A stretch of DNA of 64,000 nt, taken from Microbulbifer sp. HZ11. GTDB lineage: Bacteria; Pseudomonadota; Gammaproteobacteria; Pseudomonadales; Cellvibrionaceae. The stretch spans positions 1,302,001-1,366,000 of the forward strand of contig NZ_JELR01000001.1 of NCBI RefSeq assembly GCF_000708675.1, read 5' to 3'. This document shows positions 12,742-22,258 of this stretch, piece after piece (the stretch's first letter is position 1; every line of letters starts with the position of its first letter). A program made the position numbers and the translations under genes. Below the pieces are notes generated by a model that saw only the letters and a list, made by a program, of their open reading frames with translations, was not told the DNA's origin and searched no databases.

Positions 12742-14898
12742 ATGATGAGATTTAACACCGCAAGTGGACTGGGCAGTGTTCTGACACTGCTGGTTCTCCT
12801 CTCCCCGCTCACCCCCACAGAAGACGCTCAAGCCCAGTACCTGCATACCGATGGCAACCAGATCGTCGACGGTAATGGTGACCCCATCCACCTAAACGGT
12901 ATCAATCTCGGCAACTGGCTGTTGTGGGAGGGTTACCTGATGATGGGTGACTTCAACTACCGGACCCACACCCAGTTCCTGAACAGCCTTGCCGACACCT
13001 TTGGCAGCATGGCACAGGCCAAGGAGTTCGAACACCAGTGGCGCATGCACTACGTGACCGAACGGGAAATCGCAGACCTGAAAAGCCTGGGTTTCAACAC
13101 CGTGCGGGTGCCTTTTCACTACAACCTTTTCTGGGAAAACGGGCAGTTGTCGGACCATGGCTTCCAGTATTTCGATCGCCTGATCGAGTTCTGCCGCACC
13201 CACGACATTTATGTGCTGCTGGATATGCACGCGGCCCCCGGCTACCAGAACCCCGGCGACCACAGTGACAATATGGATTCCAATGCGGGCCAGCCACGTG
13301 ACTCGGTCAAATTCTGGGACGGCAACAACGTGCAGATTGCCAGCCAGGTGTGGCGACACATCGCCAACCGCTATAAAGAGGAACCGGTGATCTGGGGTTA
13401 TGACCTGATCAACGAGCCGGTGCCCCAGGCCGGACGGGAATACGAGCTGCTCCCCTCCCTGATCGCCATGCGCGATGCCATCCGCGAAGTGGACAGTAAC
13501 CACGCCATCATCGCCGAAGGCAGCTGGTGGGGGTCGGATATACAGAAAATTGACTGGACAGACTCTGACACCCAGACCAATACCGGTATCAGCGCCCGCT
13601 GGGACCACAACCTGGTGTACCAGACCCATCACTATGTGTTCGGCAATGCCGGCTGGATTCCCGACCTCTATCCGCGCGCGGCGCGCACCGACGCCATGGG
13701 TGTGCCATTGATCCTCGGGGAGTATGGTGAAGACACCAATGACATCCTACGCCAGCTCACCGACTGGTCGATGGAGAATATAGCGGGACAGTTTCCCTGG
13801 TCTTTCAAGAAGATGAGTCACCACCGCACTCTGTGGACCATCCAGCCCAACGCGATCTACAGCGCCGTGGTCGACTACATCAATCATGGCGGCACACCGC
13901 CGGCCAATGCCTATTCGGGAATGATCGACTTCGCCCAGAACCATATCGGCAACGGCGCCAGTAATGTGCAGTGGCACCAGGGCTTTTACGATGCGATCCA
14001 TGCGGGCACTGGTGGCAGTTCCGGTGGCGGCCCCACCACTCCCGAGTGCATTGAAACCAGTCCTCACACCATAGGTCGTATCGAGGCAGAAAGTTTCTGT
14101 GCGATGCAGGGTATCCAGCTGGAAGATACCGCGGATAACGGTGGTGGTCAGAATGCGGGCTGGACCGATAGCGGCGACTGGCTGGATTACCGCGTCGAGA
14201 TTCCGCAGGATGGTGAATACACACTGACTTACCGTATCGCCAGCACCGCCAATAGCGGGCAGCTGCGACTTCTGGCCGACAGTACGCCAGTGACCGATAC
14301 CAATCTCCCCGACACGGGCGGCTGGCAGAGCTGGCAATCGGTTTCCACCACCATCAACCTGACCGCGGGTACCCAGACCCTGCGCCTGGAAGTCACAGGC
14401 CCCGGGTTCAACCTGAACTGGTTCGAGCTGTCAGTGGGAGGAGGCGAGGAAGAACCCGAGGACCCCACCCCACCGCCATCTGGCTACATTGCCGATGGCG
14501 AATACCAGATCCGCAACCTGGCGAGCGGCCTATTGCTGGGCGTTGCCAGCAATGCCACCAGTAACGGCGGCAATGTGATCCAGGGTGGCAGCCAGCGCTG
14601 GCAGGTCACCACCCTCAGCAATGGCAGCTACCGGATTGAAAGCCGCTATAGCGGCCTGGCCCTGGATGTACAGGGTGTCTCCAGCGACAACGGAGCCAAC
14701 ATCCAGCAATGGGAATACGGTGGTGGCGCCAACCAGCACTGGATTGTCGAACCGGTCTCTGGCAACCAGTTCCGCATCCTGTCCGAGCTGAGCGGGAAAT
14801 CTCTGGATGTACAGGACGGGTCCGACAGCGCCGGCGCCAATATTCAGCAGTGGGAATACCACGGGGGCGACAATCAGCTATGGCTGTTTGAAAACTAA
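12742..14898 (+). CDS. Secreted GH5 beta-glucanase with CBM6 and ricin-type module
   Basis: A 718-residue secreted enzyme. After a signal peptide comes a GH5 domain (about 30-420) with INLGNWLLWEGYL, acid/base Glu225 (YDLINEPV) and nucleophile Glu327 (LILGEYGED). A CBM6 follows at about 444-575 (RIEAESF; WTDSGDWLDYRV), then a ricin B/CBM13-like beta-trefoil at about 587-718 with repeated QQW motifs. The GLNLGNW-type start resembles exo-beta-1,3-glucosidase-like GH5 members, so beta-1,3- or mixed-linkage glucan is a likely substrate. ATGs at 12742 and 12745 are both possible; AAGGAAAG precedes them and fits 12745 slightly better. The upstream frame from 12532 overlaps the regulator and is not used. 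Confidence 0.9.
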   Translation: MMRFNTASGLGSVLTLLVLLSPLTPTEDAQAQYLHTDGNQIVDGNGDPIHLNGINLGNWLLWEGYLMMGDFNYRTHTQFLNSLADTFGSMAQAKEFEHQWRMHYVTEREIADLKSLGFNTVRVPFHYNLFWENGQLSDHGFQYFDRLIEFCRTHDIYVLLDMHAAPGYQNPGDHSDNMDSNAGQPRDSVKFWDGNNVQIASQVWRHIANRYKEEPVIWGYDLINEPVPQAGREYELLPSLIAMRDAIREVDSNHAIIAEGSWWGSDIQKIDWTDSDTQTNTGISARWDHNLVYQTHHYVFGNAGWIPDLYPRAARTDAMGVPLILGEYGEDTNDILRQLTDWSMENIAGQFPWSFKKMSHHRTLWTIQPNAIYSAVVDYINHGGTPPANAYSGMIDFAQNHIGNGASNVQWHQGFYDAIHAGTGGSSGGGPTTPECIETSPHTIGRIEAESFCAMQGIQLEDTADNGGGQNAGWTDSGDWLDYRVEIPQDGEYTLTYRIASTANSGQLRLLADSTPVTDTNLPDTGGWQSWQSVSTTINLTAGTQTLRLEVTGPGFNLNWFELSVGGGEEEPEDPTPPPSGYIADGEYQIRNLASGLLLGVASNATSNGGNVIQGGSQRWQVTTLSNGSYRIESRYSGLALDVQGVSSDNGANIQQWEYGGGANQHWIVEPVSGNQFRILSELSGKSLDVQDGSDSAGANIQQWEYHGGDNQLWLFEN

Positions 14899-14937
14899 CC
14901 GCCGCTAACAAGTCTCCCTTCTCTCTATCACCTTGAT

Positions 14938-14970
14938 GGGCCGCAATGCACACGCTGGCGGCCCTTCTTT
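14938..14970 (+). terminator. Terminator after the GH5 gene
   Basis: GGGCCGC and GCGGCCC form a 7 bp stem around a 13-base loop, followed by TTCTTT. It lies 40 bases after the GH5 stop and separates GH5 from the receptor gene. Confidence 0.7.
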
Positions 14971-15039
14971 CATCTGCCAAAACAGCGCAGCCCCAAGGTA
15001 ACCAAAACCCCTAAGTCATTGATTTTTAGGGATTTACTC

Positions 15040-15099
15040 GACGTTCGAGTGCACGTAGGATAGTCGAACGTCAAAAAAATCCCGTATTTTGCGTTCGAA
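15040..15099. promoter_or_regulatory. Candidate operator cluster upstream of receptor 1
   Basis: Three copies of GTTCGA lie here: GACGTTCGA at 15040-15048, its perfect inverse TCGAACGTC at 15064-15072 (centres 24 bp apart, just over two helical turns), and GCGTTCGAAT at 15091-15100. The arrangement looks like a multi-site operator. GCGTTCGAAT is shared exactly with the GH5 promoter, and GACGTTC with the gaps before receptor 2 and the lipoprotein GH3. Confidence 0.5.
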
Positions 15100-15194
15100 T
15101 AACCGCAACCGGACGCCCGCCCGCAAGGCATTTGGCAAATTTCCTCCGTCGCCCACGTTGGCGGCCGAAAACAATAAACATGAGAGGAATACCG

Positions 15195-17921
15195 ATGAAG
15201 AGACTGCACAAGCCTCTGGCGCTCTCCGTAGCGCTGGTGAACTCAGGCTTCGCCTATGCGCAGCAAGATGCGCAACAGGAGCCACTGAATACTCAGGTCG
15301 GCAGCCAGGACGTTTCCGCCCTGGAAGAAGTGGTCGTGACGGCCACCAAACGGGAGACCAATCTGATGGAAACCCCGATTTCCATCACCGCCTTTTCGCA
15401 GGAGAAACTGGACCGGGAAGGCCTGACCAATATCAAGGATATGGCACAAATGGTGCCGAACATGGAAATCTCCATGGATTCCTCGCAGACCGCACCGGTG
15501 GTCGCCATGCGCGGCGTGCGTTCCACTAATATCACCGAGCTGGGCGATCCTTCCGTCGGCCTGCACCTGGACGGTATTTACTCCCCCCGTCCCCAGGGCG
15601 CCATGGCGCTGATGTTTGATGTGGAGCGGGTGGAAGCCATGCGCGGCCCCCAGGGTACCCTGTTCGGACGCAACTCCACCGTGGGTAACGTCAATATCAT
15701 TTCCAAGCGCCCGGACTTCAACGAGTTCGATGCGTCTGTCGGCATCGAGGCCGGCCGCTGGAATCACCAGCAGACCCGCGGCATGATCAATTTACCGGTG
15801 AGCGAGACCTTCGCCCTACGCGCCTCGTTCATGCAGGAAACCCGGGATTCCTACCTGGACGGCTACTACGATCCCAACCAGTGGGACGTGCGCTACCTGC
15901 CGGAAGAAGTCCAGAATGCGCCGGTCTACACCGGCGCCGATGAAGACCGCAGCCTGCGCCAGCGCGAACGCTGGGGCAGCGGTGAAGTCCAGGAACTGGT
16001 CAAGGCCGATCCATCCGACTTCTACAACAACTCTGACCAGTACGCCTTCCGTGTGAGTGCCCTGTGGGAGCCCAGCGAAACCCTGTCGTGGATGCTCGCC
16101 TATGAGCAATTCCAGGACGACAGCGCCGGCGGTGCCGACACACTCAATTGTGACATGGCCGCCCAGCGTATCCGCAAAGACGGCGATGGCAACTACCTGG
16201 ATGCAGACGGCAATATTTCCGCCACACCGGTACCCGGTCAGCTGGGCTGTGAAAGCGTGTACGGCCCCGGTGCCGACGACTTTACCGTCAACGTCAGTGT
16301 GCCCGGTTTCCTCGACCTAAATATTGAATCCATTCGCTCCAACCTGAGCTGGGATCTCTCCGAAGAACTCGCGCTGGTGTACAACGCCGGCTGGTCAGAG
16401 CAGGTGCGCTCCCAGCATTCCGACCAGGATCGCGGTATCACCGGCTGGGACATGTCCATTTTCTTCCGCGACGCCACGTTTACCTCCCAGTCTCACGAGC
16501 TCCAGTTGCAGTCCACCGGCTCCGGTCCGCTGCAGTGGATCGCCGGCGCCTTCTACTTTGAAGAAGACAACAATATGCAAGGCGGCTGGATCAACAGTGG
16601 CGCCAATGCGGATTATTGGAACCAGCCCAATCGTACCCTCAAGTCCCAAGCCTTCTTTACCCAGGGCACCTACGCACTCACTGATCGGTTGAACGCTACA
16701 GTCGGTGTGCGCTACACCGAAGACACCAAGCAGGACGTGGGTGGCCGCAACATGGCCTGTAACGGCGATACCATCAACCCACAAACCGGCGAAGCCTGCT
16801 TCCCCGCCTGGGACCGCGACGCGTTCAATCAGCTGCCCACGGACTACTTCGACGACGCCGGTATCTACACGGCGGTCAGTGACAACCAGACCAAAGGCAG
16901 CTGGGATTTCACCAACTACCGTTTGGGCCTGGATTACATCGTCAACGACGACCTGATGGTATTCGGCTATGTCGCCAACGGCTTCAAATCCGGCGGCATC
17001 GGCGATGTCTTCGTGCAGTACGAACAGGACCCTGCCACCGCTGAATATCTCCTCGACGACAACGGTGATCGCATCATCAAAGAGCGTCACCGCAATACTT
17101 ACGACCCTGAAGTCGTTACTACCTACGAGCTGGGCAGCAAAGGCACCTACCTGGATGGCAGCCTGAATGTGATGGCCACCCTGTTCTACAGCGATTACGA
17201 GGATATGCAGGCGGCCTCTGCCAAGGGTATCTTCCCCTACTATGTGGAAGAGCGGGCCGATGACACCGGTGAGCTGACCGGCGAAATCACCACCGAAACC
17301 CAAACCGTATTCCAGACCGACAATATCGGCACCGCCGTTATCAAGGGCCTGGAAGTGGAGTTTGACTGGGCACCCATCGAAAACGGCCGCTTCGACGGTT
17401 ACGTCACCTGGCTGGATACCGAAATCACCAGCGATTTTATTTATCACTGGGATTTCGCCGCTACCGATCTGTTCGAAGTGGACCACGGAGCGGCCACCAA
17501 CCCAGACAACGACGCCATGAAGGTCAATCTGAAAGGCAACGAGCTGGCGGCGTCACCAAAACTCAGCGCCAAGCTGAATTACACCCACACCTTCCGCTTC
17601 AACAATGGCTTTGCCATTGTCCCTCACCTTAGCTACTTCTGGCGGGACAAGTCCTACCACACCTTCCAGAACGTGGATAAACACTACGACGTTTTTGCCA
17701 CAGAAACCCCGGGCGCGTTCAGCGATGTGCGCCCGGCATTCCACAGTGTAAACAGTACCCTCAAGCTGGAAGCACCGGACAACAAGTGGAATGTAGAAGC
17801 CTTTGTTTACAACCTCACCGACCAGAAAGAAACCTACTGGGCCGGTGGTGGCGACGGCGTAATCAAGGGCCCGGTTTCCATGCCGCGTTTCTACGGTATT
17901 CGCGGCAACTACAACTTCTAA
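15195..17921 (+). CDS. TonB-dependent receptor 1 (carbohydrate type)
   Basis: Outer-membrane TonB-dependent receptor of 908 residues, probably importing glucan or xylan oligomers. It has a signal peptide ending near AYAQ, a TonB-box-like ALEEVVVTATKR, a plug domain (MRGVRSTNITELGDPSVGLH, 20 residues; RGPQGTLFGRNSTVG) and a C-terminal beta-barrel ending in a terminal aromatic (YNF). No SusD partner is present, as is usual in Proteobacteria. The ATG at 15195 has GAGG 7 bases upstream; an ATG at 15180 is less suitable. Flanked by GH5 and GH3 genes on the same strand. Confidence 0.92.
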   Translation: MKRLHKPLALSVALVNSGFAYAQQDAQQEPLNTQVGSQDVSALEEVVVTATKRETNLMETPISITAFSQEKLDREGLTNIKDMAQMVPNMEISMDSSQTAPVVAMRGVRSTNITELGDPSVGLHLDGIYSPRPQGAMALMFDVERVEAMRGPQGTLFGRNSTVGNVNIISKRPDFNEFDASVGIEAGRWNHQQTRGMINLPVSETFALRASFMQETRDSYLDGYYDPNQWDVRYLPEEVQNAPVYTGADEDRSLRQRERWGSGEVQELVKADPSDFYNNSDQYAFRVSALWEPSETLSWMLAYEQFQDDSAGGADTLNCDMAAQRIRKDGDGNYLDADGNISATPVPGQLGCESVYGPGADDFTVNVSVPGFLDLNIESIRSNLSWDLSEELALVYNAGWSEQVRSQHSDQDRGITGWDMSIFFRDATFTSQSHELQLQSTGSGPLQWIAGAFYFEEDNNMQGGWINSGANADYWNQPNRTLKSQAFFTQGTYALTDRLNATVGVRYTEDTKQDVGGRNMACNGDTINPQTGEACFPAWDRDAFNQLPTDYFDDAGIYTAVSDNQTKGSWDFTNYRLGLDYIVNDDLMVFGYVANGFKSGGIGDVFVQYEQDPATAEYLLDDNGDRIIKERHRNTYDPEVVTTYELGSKGTYLDGSLNVMATLFYSDYEDMQAASAKGIFPYYVEERADDTGELTGEITTETQTVFQTDNIGTAVIKGLEVEFDWAPIENGRFDGYVTWLDTEITSDFIYHWDFAATDLFEVDHGAATNPDNDAMKVNLKGNELAASPKLSAKLNYTHTFRFNNGFAIVPHLSYFWRDKSYHTFQNVDKHYDVFATETPGAFSDVRPAFHSVNSTLKLEAPDNKWNVEAFVYNLTDQKETYWAGGGDGVIKGPVSMPRFYGIRGNYNF

Positions 17922-17942
17922 CCGCAATCGTCATCGTCGCTT

Positions 17943-17972
17943 GCCCTCACCACAGATGGTGGGGGCCTTTTT
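17943..17972 (+). terminator. Terminator after receptor 1
   Basis: CCCTCACC pairs with GGTGGGGG (one T-G pair) around a short loop and is followed by CCTTTTT. It may limit, but not necessarily stop, read-through to the GH3 gene. Confidence 0.6.
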
Positions 17973-18063
17973 CCCCGCGCCTGTCTAACACAGGAAAGTG
18001 GCGCACAAGCGAATCGATGCCGGCATAGCAGTACCCGAAATCAGATTTACCAGAGTGAGCACC

Positions 18064-20391
18064 ATGAAAAAGCACCCACTTACTGTCGGCGTTATGGCCG
18101 GGCTACTTTCTCTCGCGGCCACCCTGCCCCTGCAGGCCGCCAACGAGACCTCGAATTTCAGCACCCCCAGACAGCAGATGCTGCAACAGGAAGACATCGC
18201 GTCCCAGATCGAGCACCTGCTGGCGCAAATGTCCATTCACGAAAAAATCGGTCAGCTGGCCCTGCGCGACTGGGGCACCTTTGGTGCTTCGGACATGAAG
18301 TCAATCAAGCAGGCGGTGCGCGAGGGGCGCGTAAGTGGATTCCTGAACGTGAACTTCAGCGCTGTGGACAAGAATGCGTTTGAAGAACTGCAACGTATTG
18401 CGGTGGAAGAAAGCCCCCTCGGTATTCCTCTGCTATTCGGCCAGGACGTGATCCACGGTTATGAGACCATCTTTCCCATCCCCCTTGGCCAAGCCGCCAG
18501 CTGGAATCCGGAGCTGATCAGAAACGGCGCCCGCATCGCCGCCCAGGAAGCCAGCGCCGACGGCATCCGCTGGACCTTTGCTCCGATGATTGACATCAGC
18601 CGGGACCCGCGCTGGGGCCGGATTGCCGAAACCCTTGGGGAAGACCCGTTACTCACCTCCATTCTGGGTGTGGCCATGGTGGAAGGCTTCCAGACCAGTA
18701 ACCTCGCCGATCCCACCAGCCTCGCAGCCTGTGGTAAACACTTCGCCGGCTACGGTGCGGCAGAGGGAGGACGCGACTACAACAGCGCCTATATTCCCGA
18801 ACGCCTGCTGCGCGATATCTACCTGCCACCGTTCAAGGCGGGTATCGATGCGGGCATGCAGAGCATCATGAGTACCTACAGTACCCTTAACGATGTACCC
18901 GGCACCGGCAGCCCCTTCCTGTTCAAACAGATCCTCCGCGACGAATGGGGTTTTGACGGTTTCGTGGTGAGCGACTGGAATGCGGTCATGGAAATGGTGC
19001 CCCACGGGTTTGCCCGCGACGCCAGGCACGCGGCCAATCTCGCCGCCAACGCCGGCATCGATATGGAAATGCACACAGATACCTATGAGAAATTCCTGCC
19101 GCAACTGATGGATGAAGGGAAGTTCTCGGAAGCACAGCTGGATACCGCCGTTGCCAATATCCTGCGGGTAAAACTGCGCCTGGACCTGTGGAACCACCCC
19201 TACCCCCGCGCGCAATCCGAGGCCGAGCGCGAACAGATCATCCGCAGCGCGCAGTTCCTGGACGCAGCCAAAGAGGCCGCCAAAGAGACCTTCGTACTTC
19301 TGAAGAATGACAAAAAAGTACTGCCGCTGAAGAAAGGGCAGACCGTTGCGGTCATCGGTCCACTGGCAGAAGCCCCCCATGAACAGCTGGGCACCTGGAT
19401 TTACAACGGTGACAAGAAACACTCCCGCACCCTGCTACCCGCTTTGCGCGCGATGGTCGGGGACGAAGGAGAGATCCTCTATGCAGCGGGTCTCGATTAC
19501 AGCCGTGACATGAGCACCCGCGGCTTCAAAGCGGCCGTCAAAGCGGCCCGGAAAGCCGACGTCATCCTGTACGTGGGTGGTGAGGAGTCCATTCTTTCCG
19601 GCGAAGGCCACAGCCGCGGCGATATCCGCCTGCCCGGTGCCCAGGCCGAACTGGTGGCGGCCCTGGCCGAGACGGGCAAGCCCCTGGCCATGGTATTGAT
19701 GGCGGGCCGTCCACTGCAGTTGGATGACACCCTGGAACAGGCCGATGCAGTGATGATGGCCTGGCACCCGGGCACCATGGCCGGGCCGGCACTGGCCGAT
19801 GTGCTCTATGGCGAAACCTCGCCCTCCGGCCGTCTGCCACTCACCTGGCCGGTGGGTGCAGGTCAGATTCCCATCTACTACAACCACCTGGCAACAGGGC
19901 GTCCGGCCACCGATGATAACTATACCCGCATCGAGAAGATTGAACGCGAGGTGTTCCAGCACCAGCCGGGTAACTCCTCCAACCTGCTGGACTACGGGCA
20001 CAAGCCCCTGTTCCCGTTCGGCTACGGATTAACCTACAGTGAATTTGAATATTCCGACCTGCAAGTGTCCAGCACCACTCTGGATGCCAATGGCCAGCTC
20101 AGTATTTCCGCCACCATCACCAACAGCGGCAGGACGACCGCCACCGAAACCGCTCAGCTGTACGTGCGCGATCTGGTGGGCAGCGTGTCGCGCCCGGTAC
20201 GTGAACTGAAAGGGTTCGAGCGGGTCACCCTCGCCCCGGGGGAATCACGACGGGTCCAGTTCCATCTGACTGCCGAGGATCTGGCCTTTCACAACGCCCA
20301 GATGGAGCAAGTCATCGAGCCCGGCGAATTCCGCTTGTGGGTAGCGCCCGATGCCCAGTCGGGTCTGGAAAGTGGTTTCACCCTGCGCTGA
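18064..20391 (+). CDS. GH3 beta-glucosidase, periplasmic
   Basis: Glycoside hydrolase family 3 enzyme of 775 residues that should release glucose (or xylose) from the non-reducing ends of imported oligomers. Signal peptide at 1-28 (MKKHPLTVGVMAGLLSLAAT, cleavage near LQAAN). The N-terminal barrel holds GKHFAGYGAAEGGRDYN and the nucleophile Asp304 (GFVVSDWNAV); the second alpha/beta domain follows, and a fibronectin III-like domain closes the protein (about 660-775). It is like E. coli BglX in layout. I choose the ATG at 18064 over the upstream frame because it starts the signal peptide. Confidence 0.92.
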   Translation: MKKHPLTVGVMAGLLSLAATLPLQAANETSNFSTPRQQMLQQEDIASQIEHLLAQMSIHEKIGQLALRDWGTFGASDMKSIKQAVREGRVSGFLNVNFSAVDKNAFEELQRIAVEESPLGIPLLFGQDVIHGYETIFPIPLGQAASWNPELIRNGARIAAQEASADGIRWTFAPMIDISRDPRWGRIAETLGEDPLLTSILGVAMVEGFQTSNLADPTSLAACGKHFAGYGAAEGGRDYNSAYIPERLLRDIYLPPFKAGIDAGMQSIMSTYSTLNDVPGTGSPFLFKQILRDEWGFDGFVVSDWNAVMEMVPHGFARDARHAANLAANAGIDMEMHTDTYEKFLPQLMDEGKFSEAQLDTAVANILRVKLRLDLWNHPYPRAQSEAEREQIIRSAQFLDAAKEAAKETFVLLKNDKKVLPLKKGQTVAVIGPLAEAPHEQLGTWIYNGDKKHSRTLLPALRAMVGDEGEILYAAGLDYSRDMSTRGFKAAVKAARKADVILYVGGEESILSGEGHSRGDIRLPGAQAELVAALAETGKPLAMVLMAGRPLQLDDTLEQADAVMMAWHPGTMAGPALADVLYGETSPSGRLPLTWPVGAGQIPIYYNHLATGRPATDDNYTRIEKIEREVFQHQPGNSSNLLDYGHKPLFPFGYGLTYSEFEYSDLQVSSTTLDANGQLSISATITNSGRTTATETAQLYVRDLVGSVSRPVRELKGFERVTLAPGESRRVQFHLTAEDLAFHNAQMEQVIEPGEFRLWVAPDAQSGLESGFTLR

Positions 20392-20502
20392 CGCTAACCC
20401 CCTAAACAGGCAACGTCTCACAGGTTGCTCCCTCCGTCCCACCGGTCGTCCCACCGATTGCCGGCGTGCTGCATAAACTGGGACGGATGGGGATCTCCAG
20501 TG

Positions 20503-20538
20503 GCGTCCAACTTTAGGTATTTTCCTAAAGTAGGACGC
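20503..20538. promoter_or_regulatory. 15 bp inverted repeat upstream of the sugar transporter
   Basis: GCGTCCAACTTTAGG and its inverse (ending AAAGTAGGACGC) pair at 14 of 15 positions around a 6-base TATTTT loop. It lies 137 bases before the MFS start. Four Ts follow the right arm, so a weak terminator for the upstream GH3 gene is an alternative to an operator. The right arm TCCTAAAGTAGGACG partly resembles TCCTAAGTGAGACG upstream of receptor 2. Confidence 0.5.
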
Positions 20539-20674
20539 TTTTACGCCACCCACACGTCACTATTAAGACTGCCCCATTGCGGGTGCATCGATTACAAGAA
20601 CAACCACTTACTCACAGACTCGGGCGGATACCAGCTACCCGATCACCGAAAATAAAAAATGCAGGAAGTAACCT

Positions 20675-22129
20675 ATGCAAGCGATTGAGAACTCCGTCGA
20701 TGGTATTCAGGGCACCGCCCAGAGCCATCAAGACGCCCCTCCCCTCCCCTTTATCGTGCTGATCTGTGGTGTCGCCACAATCGGTGGTTTTCTGTTCGGT
20801 TTCGACAGTGGCGTAATCAACGGCACCGTCACCGGACTGCAGCAGGCATTCAACTCCAATACCGCGGGTACCGGTTTCAATGTGGCCTCCATGTTGCTGG
20901 GCTGTGCGGTGGGTGCCTTTTTTGCCGGGCGCCTGGCCGACCGCTGGGGGCGCAAAACCCTACTGCTGATTTCCGCCGTATTTTTTATTTTAAGCGCATG
21001 GGGTTCTGGTATCGCCACCAGTTCGCAGGAGTTCGTGATTTATCGAATCATTGGGGGGCTGGCCGTGGGTGCCGCCAGCGTTATGTCGCCGGCCTATATC
21101 AGTGAGATCGCCCCGGCGGCGATTCGTGGGCGCCTTATCACGATCAACCAGATCGCCATTATTTCCGGCCTGTTCGCGGCATTTATCAGCAATTATTGGC
21201 TGGCCAATACCGCCGGCTCAGCCGTGAACGAATGGTGGATGGGCTTTACCGCCTGGCGCTGGATGTTCTGGATCGAAATTGCCCCCGCGACCCTTTTCTT
21301 CCTGGCCCTGCTGCTGATTCCGGAAAGCCCGCGCTACTTGGTGCTATCGAAGCAGACGGCCCGTGCCCGCGAAGTCCTGAGCAAACTGTACGGCGAAGCC
21401 GCAGTGAGCGAAAAACTGGACAGCATTCACCAGTCCGTTGCTACTGATCACCGCCCGCGTATGTCAGACCTGCTGGAAAGTGCCGGTCAACGGGCCGGTA
21501 AGGTGCGCAAGATCGTGTGGGTGGGTATCGGCCTGGCGGTTTTCCAGCAATTGGTGGGGATCAACGTCGTCTTCTATTACGGCGCTGTACTTTGGCAGGC
21601 GGTCGGTTTCTCCGAGTCCGACGCGCTGCTGATCAACATCATCTCCGGGGGTGTGAGTATCGCGGCCTGCTTGATCACCATGACATTGATCGACAAGATC
21701 GGCCGCAAACCGCTGCTGCTGGTGGGCTCCATCGGCATGGCGGTCACTCTTGGGCTGGTGGCCTTTGCTTTCGCAAATTCTTCCCTGGTAGACGGCAAAT
21801 TGCAGCTTTCCCAGAGCATGGGCCTGCTGGCACTGATCGCGGCCAATGCCTACGTGTTCTTCTTCAACGGTTCCTGGGGCCCGGCCATGTGGACCATGCT
21901 CGGTGAAATGTTCCCCAACCAGATCCGCGGTTCCGGCCTGGCGGTTTCCGGTCTGGCGCAGTGGGTGGCCAACTTTGCCATCACCATGACCTTCCCGATC
22001 ATGCTGACCGGCATCGGCCTGGCAGGTGCCTACGGCATCTACACCCTGTTCGCCCTGCTTTCGGTGGCTTTCGTACTGTACATGGTGCACGAGACCAAGG
22101 GCTTGGAACTGGAACAGATGCGCGGCTAA
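20675..22129 (+). CDS. Sugar-porter MFS transporter
   Basis: Inner-membrane monosaccharide transporter of 484 residues with twelve predicted helices, in the sugar:proton symporter family (XylE/GLUT-like). The family motifs are visible: FGFDSGVINGTVTG near the N-terminus, GRLADRWGRKTLL after helix 2, RIIGGLAVGAASVMSPAYIS (20 residues) in helix 4-5, PESPRYLVL in the central loop, and GRKPLLLVGS in the second half. It would import the glucose or xylose released by the GH3 enzymes. GGAAG lies upstream of the ATG. Confidence 0.93.
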   Translation: MQAIENSVDGIQGTAQSHQDAPPLPFIVLICGVATIGGFLFGFDSGVINGTVTGLQQAFNSNTAGTGFNVASMLLGCAVGAFFAGRLADRWGRKTLLLISAVFFILSAWGSGIATSSQEFVIYRIIGGLAVGAASVMSPAYISEIAPAAIRGRLITINQIAIISGLFAAFISNYWLANTAGSAVNEWWMGFTAWRWMFWIEIAPATLFFLALLLIPESPRYLVLSKQTARAREVLSKLYGEAAVSEKLDSIHQSVATDHRPRMSDLLESAGQRAGKVRKIVWVGIGLAVFQQLVGINVVFYYGAVLWQAVGFSESDALLINIISGGVSIAACLITMTLIDKIGRKPLLLVGSIGMAVTLGLVAFAFANSSLVDGKLQLSQSMGLLALIAANAYVFFFNGSWGPAMWTMLGEMFPNQIRGSGLAVSGLAQWVANFAITMTFPIMLTGIGLAGAYGIYTLFALLSVAFVLYMVHETKGLELEQMRG

Positions 22130-22138
22130 CCCGCATCC

Positions 22139-22175
22139 CAAAAAACCCGCTGCACGGGTATTCGGGCAGCGGGTC
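22139..22175 (-). terminator. Terminator after regulator copy 2
   Basis: On the minus strand, ACCCGCTGC pairs with GCAGCGGGT and is followed by a run of six Ts. It lies about 85 bases after the regulator stop and just beyond the MFS stop, so it separates the two convergent genes. Confidence 0.75.
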
Positions 22176-22258
22176 TCTGATTACGCAATCGACAGCTTTA
22201 TCTCCCTCCATCCAACGCTGGATGACACCTTGGCTGAATCGGCACGGAAGCCACCTTA

